A DNA stretch of 64,000 nt from Phymorhynchus buccinoides (Eukaryota > Mollusca > Gastropoda > Neogastropoda > Raphitomidae). The position numbers were made by a program, and so were the translations under genes. The stretch covers positions 2,892,391 through 2,956,390 of the forward strand of contig CM065690.1 in assembly GCA_017654935.2 (NCBI GenBank). Direction: 5' to 3'. Positions 58,499 through 64,000 of this stretch are shown piece after piece (the first letter of the stretch is position 1; each line of letters starts with the position of its first letter). The notes under the pieces were generated by a model that was given only the letters and a program-made list of their open reading frames with translations, was not told where the DNA came from and searched no databases.

Positions 58499-58564
58499 AT
58501 AGGTACTGGTCCTGATTGTGAACTTGAAGGCATGTATGGTGGTGGTGCTGAACCATGAAAGAAG
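58499..58564 (-). CDS. Candidate exon (66 bp) on minus strand
   Basis: Acceptor CGTTTGCAG and strong donor GTAAGTAC bound 66 bp that is open in all three frames. One frame gives FFHGSAPPPYMPSSSQSGPV, protein-like and Pro/Ser-rich; the phase-0 frame gives LLSWFSTTTIHAFKFTIRTS; the third starts at an ATG eight bases in. 66 bp preserves phase. Product unknown. Confidence 0.35.
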
Positions 58565-58892
58565 CTGCAAACGTATGCATCCTCTTGTTGAAATACAAGA
58601 TCAACTTCTGAACTATTACGTTGCACATTTTTTAGTCGATTTTTACTAATTTTAGACCGTAGTCTGGTCATTACCAGATATCACTTTGACTCTAACAGCG
58701 AGTTGAGTGGCAAAATAATCCGAGTTGATCGTGGCCACGCACAGCGAAGAAGAAGAGTGACATTCAGTGATTCACTTTGTAAGTTTATTGATTTCGATTA
58801 CGGCTCAAATATCGCATACTGAGAATAAAAATAAATTGAAGAACAAAATTATTGATCTAAATTCATATTTGATATCAGTTAAAAATACTTAC

Positions 58893-58990
58893 CCCTACGA
58901 TCGAGTCGATATCTTCGAAGAAGAAAATATCCAGATGAGGCCTAGGCCTACTCGAAGCCGTTTGTTTACATGCTACCGGAAGTCAGGTCG
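58893..58990 (-). promoter_or_regulatory. Possible promoter and 5' exon with strong donor and ETS motifs
   Basis: On minus, GGATATTTTCTTCTTCGAAG leads to the donor GTAAGTAT at 58892. Two ETS-type ACTTCCGG sites lie upstream at 58976-58983 and 59141-59148 (as CCGGAAGT on plus). Short first exons with ETS sites near the start are common at animal housekeeping promoters. The start of transcription is not visible, so the upper limit is arbitrary. Confidence 0.3.
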
Positions 58991-59386
58991 GACACTCTGC
59001 GAGCGACTGGCCACAAACGGGAGTTCGCAAGAGAGAAAGCGTTGTGACCATGACTGAGTTGGATGTCCCTTCAATGTGTAGTGTCCATGCAATGTGTAGT
59101 GTCCATGATCTACTATCTACGGTAGCTGCCCAACTCGCCACCGGAAGTTATAGCAAACAAGGGGACTGTATCAGTGAGCCACCAAACCAAGGGAAGTAAC
59201 AACCCCACCTAAAACGGCTAATACACACACACACACTCCATGTTAGATGCAAGACAAGTCTTTAGTTAGGCCTAGATCATGCAATCACGCACGCATAGCT
59301 AAATTCTATTGGGCCCGGTTGGATCTGATTGAGTATGACTGGTTGTTCCACCAACCGACAAGGAATCCTTTGTTGATTTTTACCAA

Positions 59387-59456
59387 AATCAGAAACAAAT
59401 ACAGATTAGCAGGAAAAGTAAGCATGGCTGTGCACACTAACATACAGTGAGAGAAA
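59387..59456. repeat. About 70-bp segment duplicated at 60445-60520
   Basis: ACAAATACAG, CAGGAAAAGTAAGCATGGC, TGTGCAC and ACAGTGA...GAAAGAT occur in the same order in both places. Part of a dispersed repeat whose limits I cannot set. Confidence 0.75.
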
Positions 59457-59819
59457 GATGCAGATCTATTCATGCTTCATCGCTTGTGACAAGAATGCAA
59501 TAACGTACAAAAGAGTAAAACTACAAAGTATTACGCACACACACACCATATCAATATTATTAAATACATAGCCACATGACACGACACTTGTAGTACACAT
59601 AGGCCTACACAAGTCATGATGTAGCACACTCAAAATGAGATAAAATGCAGGCACATCCCCATTGCTAATATGATTAATATAAGAGAAGAAAATATTGTTT
59701 TTGTTGCCCAGATTAAAGGCTCTGGGGTCAAACCCAGTGCCGTGTGAACATTTCGCTTGGCCTTGGGTGGGTACATGTATCATTGTATGGCTGCTTTTAG
59801 TGTGCATTTTAGAAGGCCT

Positions 59820-60295
59820 TGTCTTTTAAAGGGCCCCGCCACATGGCGGCCATACTCCGACTTCAGGGGACTTTGCTCCATTCATGGAGCCACCCACACA
59901 TTCACTCCACCTGTGGAGTGACACAACAACCAACAATTCTTTATAGAGTAGGGAGAACTGCTGGTAAAGACAGCTCTTCTTCTTCTTCTTCTTCTTCACA
60001 ATCAACTCTGATTATTTTGCCACGGAACTGGTAGGCTCTACGGTCTACCGCTTATGCTGTAAGAAGAGGCTCAAAGCCTGAGAAGAAACTGAAAAGTTAG
60101 GCCTTAGACAGAAGAGGGACAGATAAAAAGATAAAGGATTAAGTGCACTGGGTTAGGACCTTTAAAAACCCCAGTTCAGCCTGAAAGGAACAGGCCCCAC
60201 TTCCAGCAACAAGCAAAAGTAGAAGAGAAGGGGGGGAAATGAGGAGAGTTTGGGTTGCTAGCCCAATAACTGATACTTACCCTTGGCCGCAAGAA
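59820..60295. repeat. Dispersed repeat with (CTT)n
   Basis: Holds CCGCCACATGGCGGCCAT, a CTT run (59972-59997) flanked by CACAATCAACTCTGATTATT, and the block CAGGCCCCACTTCCAGCAAC (60191) that recurs at 49007. The CTT/AAG run near an element end is also seen in the dispersed repeat at 20257 and 62342, but those are otherwise different. Confidence 0.55.
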
Positions 60296-60555
60296 GAAAA
60301 TGAAACTTAAAGATTATTCTATTATAGTATTATGCGTAATGCTTGTAACGTCCCCACCCCTTCCCCCATTTCCACACACACACACACGATACACTGCCAC
60401 TGCCGTCTTTGGTCTAGATGTACACAATCACAAAGTTAAACGCACACACACAAATACAGTGATTATCAGGAAAAGTAAGCATGGCTGTGCACGCTTAACA
60501 GTACAGTAACACAGTGAAAGATTTTTTGCGTGACCAAAAACAATTTAAGAAACGC

Positions 60556-60580
60556 ACACACACACACACACACACACACG
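60556..60580. repeat. (CA)n microsatellite
   Basis: Short clean CA array; another at 60374-60387. Confidence 0.9.
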
Positions 60581-60821
60581 ACTTCTCAGTTTGAAGTAGG
60601 CCTTGCAAATTTGCACGCGACAAGGCCTAGACTGACACTAGTGACAGTAAAGTTTGCAGAACTTTCTAAGCAGACGAAAGTACTTGTGGCGAGTAGTGCA
60701 CACTGTGACACTAGCCTTGTTTCGTCTGCGTCAGCAAACTTTATTAAACTAAGAAATGCACTAAGAGGATGGGGTTGTTAAAACAAACAAAGAAGAAACT
60801 TGTATTCATATAAGCACTCAC

Positions 60822-60896
60822 CATTGAACTTGATCTGATCGAGACTGAGCCTTCAACAGACTGCATCACCAAAGAGTACAGCTCCTCGGACGCCAT
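60822..60896 (-). CDS. Candidate first coding exon, unknown gene
   Basis: Minus-strand ATG at 60896 in good context (CCGAAATGG) opens 25 codons, MASEELYSLVMQSVEGSVSI then RSSSM, ending exactly at a consensus donor GTGAGTGC with phase 0. An upstream ATG at -7 is out of frame. Composition and donor are the best host-gene signal in the window. Splicing to 58499-58564 and 57332-57405 would keep frame and end after about 66 residues in total, but other downstream exons are possible. No homology recognised. Confidence 0.45.
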
Positions 60897-61132
60897 TTCG
60901 GCATTTGTAAACAAGTTTGCCAGTGCAAGTTTTCGCTTAACTCCCTCATTATACTAAATCATAGTAAGCTCTTCTTTATTTTGAATGTAGATCTATTCTT
61001 AAAATCATTAGGTCTTGTGAAATAATAAACGTTGATGTTTTTAATCTGTCTATCGTCTTATTCACGGGTCACTGCCCTGCCAATGCCACAAACTTGTCGC
61101 TGAAGCCATGTACCAATCAGAAATCGCGATAG

Positions 61133-61288
61133 AAAAACTGTATCTCGATAGGGTTATTTTGTGGAAACTCTATCTAGCTGTTCGACAGAGTTTTAAAACT
61201 CTATCGAACAGCTAGATAGGGTTTTCAAACTCTATCGAACTGTTAGATACAGTTTCGAAACTCTGTCGAACAGCTAGATAGAGTTTTG
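61133..61288. repeat. Tandem array of about 30-bp palindromes
   Basis: Units at 61165-61194, 61195-61225, 61227-61255 and 61258-61287 each have the form AAACTCTATCG, AACAGCTA, GATAGAGTTT, i.e. ten-base inverted arms around an eight- to nine-base centre. A degraded fifth unit starts near 61133. The first unit has its centre (TAGCTGTTCG) in the opposite orientation to the other three, so units one and two also form a 60-bp hairpin with each other. Confidence 0.9.
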
Positions 61289-61341
61289 TATATTTGGCGT
61301 TCCATACCTTCTGACTACTATAGGCTTAAACGGGTGCCCAC

Positions 61342-61660
61342 AGGGTTCGCATAATGCGTTTCGCATAATCCTTTGATCAGAGCCGCGGGCGCAAATCGAG
61401 TGTCTCTTCCAACAAAAACTGGCAGTTCGCATAAACGGGTTTGCCATTTCGCATATTATGCACTCTTGCAGGTTCTAATGCACTCCACGTGACTTTCTGT
61501 TACTTTCTTACTATCCCTAACCTATCCCTAACCCTATCACTATCTTTCTGAGTTTTATGAAAAATGACATGTCCTCAAAGCTCTGTATGCGAAGCGGCAG
61601 TATGTGAATCGGCTTTATGCGAAGCGGCAGTATGCGAAGCGGCAATATGCGAACCAGGGC
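61342..61660. repeat. TTCGCATA / TATGCGAA motif cluster in both orientations
   Basis: TTCGCATA occurs four times between 61342 and 61462 (each followed by ATG, ATC, AAC or TTA) and its complement TATGCGAA four times between 61587 and 61655 within a 15-bp direct repeat TATGCGAAGCGGCAG, with one TATGTGAA variant. The two groups are inverted relative to each other across about 120 bp. Confidence 0.85.
61512..61540. repeat. Short interstitial telomere-like repeat
   Basis: ATCCCTAACCTATCCCTAAC followed by CCTATC contains CCCTAA-type units; TTAGGG is the general animal telomere unit. Only three or so imperfect units. Confidence 0.5.
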
Positions 61661-61692
61661 GCACCGAGCTAAACAGGTCCGCGACCTCCCCC
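61648..61692. repeat. 44-bp segment duplicated at 62191-62236
   Basis: TATGCGAACCAGGGCGCACC, GAGCTAAACAGGTCCGCGAC, then TCCC; the second copy has GAGCTGAAC and CGTCCCG. Both lead into C-rich sequence. Confidence 0.9.
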
Positions 61693-62238
61693 CCTCCGAC
61701 CCTCTCCCCGTGAGTGCGTGCGTGCGTGCGTGCGCCTTCAGCCCAGACAAGTTACCTAACCTAGTCCAAGTACTTGTGTGTGTGACGTACAGGACACATA
61801 CATAGTACAACACTGGTAGTGTTCGTGGCTGCTATAGGAGTCTCATAGATGTTGGCACCAAGTGCTTGGTTTATTTTACCAAGAGCTATGGATGGTTTGA
61901 ACTAGACTAGTTTTTAGGATGTTGGACTTAGACACATGGGCACAACAACAAATCAACATTGACGAAAATAGTGATATGAGGCGAAGGGGAAGAAAGGCAA
62001 TGGCTCCCCCCCCCCACCTGCGTGCGCATCTCGACCCTTCCAACGGAAGTATCGCCATCTTAGTCAGATTTGTGTGTAAACAGCATCGATCTGGCATTTT
62101 TCAAACAAAGTTACTGACTAAGATGGCGGTCTCCCATAATATGGCACGCTCCTTGTGGCCGGATATGACGACACGCCGTGAGTACCAGCCATATGCGAAC
62201 CAGGGCGCACCGAGCTGAACAGGTCCGCGACGTCCCGA

Positions 62239-62336
62239 CCCCGCCCCCCCCCCCCCCCATCCCGCCCCCCCATCCCTCCCCCCCCCCCCCCCCCCCCCCC
62301 TCCCCCCCCCCCCCCCCCCCCCACCCCACACACACA
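62239..62336. repeat. Poly-C tract ending in (CA)n
   Basis: C runs with A, T or G interruptions, then ACACACACA. Directly 5' of the dispersed repeat copy 2, as the C-rich tract at 20070 is for copy 1. Pro- and Gly-rich frames are artefacts. Confidence 0.9.
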
Positions 62337-62341
62337 CACAC

Positions 62342-63062
62342 AAATATAGACGACACTTACCTCAGAAAAGAAAAGACAACCATAACCGTTGAAAGAATCC
62401 ATTTTCTCCAGCTGCCTGTCGTCTGCCTCCTATCCAACATGGCGACGCTGTGACGATTTGACGAACAGAACTCAGGTGTCAGTTTCAGGTCCCGTGCATC
62501 TCGCACGTCCCGCCTTCCTCTGTCATTGGCTGATTGAGAAATGCTCTTTTCTGCACGAAGTTTTCGCACCTACTTTCGCCTCTCTGTTGCAAGGGATTTT
62601 CTTTCGATGTTGACCTCCCTCTCTCTGTCAGTCCCTGTCTGGCTGGCTGTCTGCCTGTCCTTGTCACAGTCTCTATCTTCAATTGATGTAATTTATTTTA
62701 TTTTTTGTAATAAAGATTTTTTTAATTGAATTGAATTGAATGTATATGCCTTGCATGATGTGTGGGCCAGATGAACAAAAAAGCCGGTTATTGTGCTAAT
62801 TCCGCCTTCCCTCAATCCCCTCCCCCCCTCAAAAAAATCTTCCAAATAATTTTTCTCCTTTGAGCTCCTCCGAAATCGGAATGTGTTGGCTGTACGCAGC
62901 CAAAACAGTAAAAACTGGCAACCAGTGAAAACTGAAAACTGAAAACCAGACACAAACGTACCTTACCCATTATGGCCATATGGCCTGGGAACGCAGAAGG
63001 AGAAGAAGAAGAAGAGTTACTTTTCTCTTTTATTATATGACTTTTGTTCACATTTTCCCCTT
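62342..63062. repeat. Dispersed repeat, copy 2 (no satellite insertion)
   Basis: Collinear with 20257-22172 through the CCAACATGGCGACGCTGTGA, AATAAAG plus (TTGAA)n, TTGCATGATGTGTGGGCC, CTCCGAAATCGGAATGTG, ACCCATTATGGCCATATGGC and (AAG)n blocks. Where copy 1 has about 1.1 kb of satellite and unique sequence, copy 2 passes directly from CCGCCTTCCCTCAATCCCC to AAAAAAATCTTCCAAATAA. Confidence 0.92.
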
Positions 63063-63274
63063 TATGTTTGCTGGATTGTTTGAAGGCAAAGATTGTTTGA
63101 AGGCCTACATCAATCCACTATGCATTACTCTTTTAAAACCCTTTCAACTCCAGCCAATATTTAGCTTAAATTGTACATCAAACTTACCTGGGAATAGAAA
63201 AGCTTTGTCTGCAATGCTGGGGATTCATTTTTTACACGTGCAACAGTAGGCCTATCCTTATCTCCTAGCTTTAA

Positions 63275-63805
63275 AGGGGCACCCTGACGGATGAGTTTTT
63301 GAAAGAAACACGTCGAGATCACCAGGAAAACACCCTTTATAGAGATTGCAACACTCACTTTGCTTTGGTTTCCTATAAATCAAACCGTCAAATCGGCGAT
63401 TCCTCCTTGGCGGAGGTGGTGGAAGTCAATTTATTTAACCCAAAGTGAAGGCGCGTGCCGTCTCTTTTTTAATGGCCGCCAAATCGTTTGCGCGAAATGT
63501 TCGCAATACAAGCCTTTTTATTTATGTTTTTATATTTTGTATACAGTTTATCTAAAGACGTTTCGCTCACAACAAAGGAAATAGCTCCAATTGTTTGTTA
63601 CTGCACTATAAAAATTAAAAAAACCTTCACCCACACGATCCAAAATGGCTACTCTCTCCGGCACCTCCGCCAAGGAGGAATCGCCGTTTTGACGGTTTAA
63701 TTGCTAGGAAACCAGAGCAAAGTGAGTGTTCCGATCCTTGAAAAGGCTGTCTTTCTGGTGATCTCGACGTGTTTCTGGCAAAACCTCATCCGTCAGGGTG
63801 CACCT
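63275..63805. mobile_element. Long-arm inverted-repeat element flanked by TTAA
   Basis: About 150-bp arms: AGGGGCACCCTGACGGATGA, ACACGTCGAGATCACCAG, ACACTCACTTTGCT, TTGGTTTCCTA, AAACCGTCAAA, CGGCGATTCCTCCTTGGCGG on the left are matched inverted on the right, ending CATCCGTCAGGGTGCACCT. TTAA lies at 63271-63274 and 63806-63809, as expected for a TTAA target-site duplication (typical of piggyBac-type transposition). The central 230 bp has no transposase. Non-autonomous; class is inferred from TTAA only. Confidence 0.88.
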
Positions 63806-63843
63806 TTAAGAAGAAAAAGTCATTGTATAACGGACCCTGATTG

Positions 63844-64000
63844 AATGCGTTTTGGTGACATGGCTGTTACATCGGTGAGGTGCAGAGCGGCTGCACTGGC
63901 GAGGAAAGAACACAATGCGTTTTAGTGACATGGCTGTTACATCGTGAGGTGCAGAGATTGACTGGCGAGGAAAGGGTTAACACAATGCGTTTTAGTGACA
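63844..64000. repeat. 70-bp tandem repeat running off the window end
   Basis: Units start at 63844, 63914 and 63984 with AATGCGTTTTRGTGACATGG, then CTGTTACATCG, GTGAGGTGCAGAG, CACTGGCGAGGAAAG. Continues past 64000. Confidence 0.9.

Noticed and set aside
59700..59760. GGGGTCAAACCC considered as a tRNA T-arm
   Set aside because: The loop lacks TTC, and no D-arm, anticodon arm or acceptor stem fits at proper spacing.

Overview
The window is eukaryotic, non-coding, repeat-dominated genomic DNA, most likely from a marine invertebrate and plausibly a mollusc or gastropod. The reasons are abundant decayed animal-type non-LTR retrotransposons, retroposon tails containing GCGC and ending in (ATT)n, fold-back MITE-like elements, many minisatellites, very long CA/GT, CT/GA and ACT microsatellites, GT-AG splice signals, and no bacterial operons or RNA genes. 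The taxon is an inference. Two runs of exactly 500 N (14470-14969 and 48501-49000) show that this is a scaffold. Microsatellites left of the second gap are full of one-base slips while those to the right are mostly clean, so some frame breaks on the left may be sequencing error.

Layout. 1-5.5 kb: tandem repeats, CA, ACT and CT microsatellites, a minus-strand retroposon tail. 5.67-7.48 kb (-): the best-preserved gene-like object, a 5'-truncated non-LTR reverse transcriptase with one stop and one frameshift. 7.5-10 kb: GGA/GT duplication, an RNase H fragment, a CATCAT-rich minisatellite. 10.46-14.31 kb (+): a heavily decayed non-LTR element with a Gln/Ser-rich leader, endonuclease and reverse transcriptase. 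15-17 kb: TGACCTTTGACC-type repeat and purine tracts. 18.3-19.4 and 24.5-25.1 kb: unidentified coding-like remnants. 20.26-22.17 kb: a dispersed repeat (second copy 62.34-63.06 kb) carrying a 19-bp satellite. 22.6-23.6 kb: retroposon 3' ends and a 64-bp minisatellite. 25-33 kb: mostly featureless, with a fold-back element at 31.33-31.55 kb. 33.2-34.5 kb: GT-rich block. 35.5-36.7 kb: 43-bp satellite. 42-44 kb: three fold-back elements and a poly-C tract. 45.2-48 kb: GA and CA tracts. 49-61 kb: a cleaner segment with candidate minus-strand exons, several reverse transcriptase remnants and a 64/72-bp minisatellite. 61.1-64 kb: nested palindromes, a TATGCGAA motif array, the second dispersed-repeat copy, a 531-bp TTAA-flanked inverted-repeat element, and the start of a 70-bp tandem array.

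No complete host protein-coding gene can be named. The only host-gene signals are short minus-strand exons (60822-60896, 58499-58564, 57332-57405, 49915-50029) with good splice sites but no recognised product. The genes that can be recognised belong to retrotransposons. The coherent theme is element turnover: LINE-type insertions, retroposon tails seeding microsatellites, and fold-back elements, interleaved with satellite expansion.
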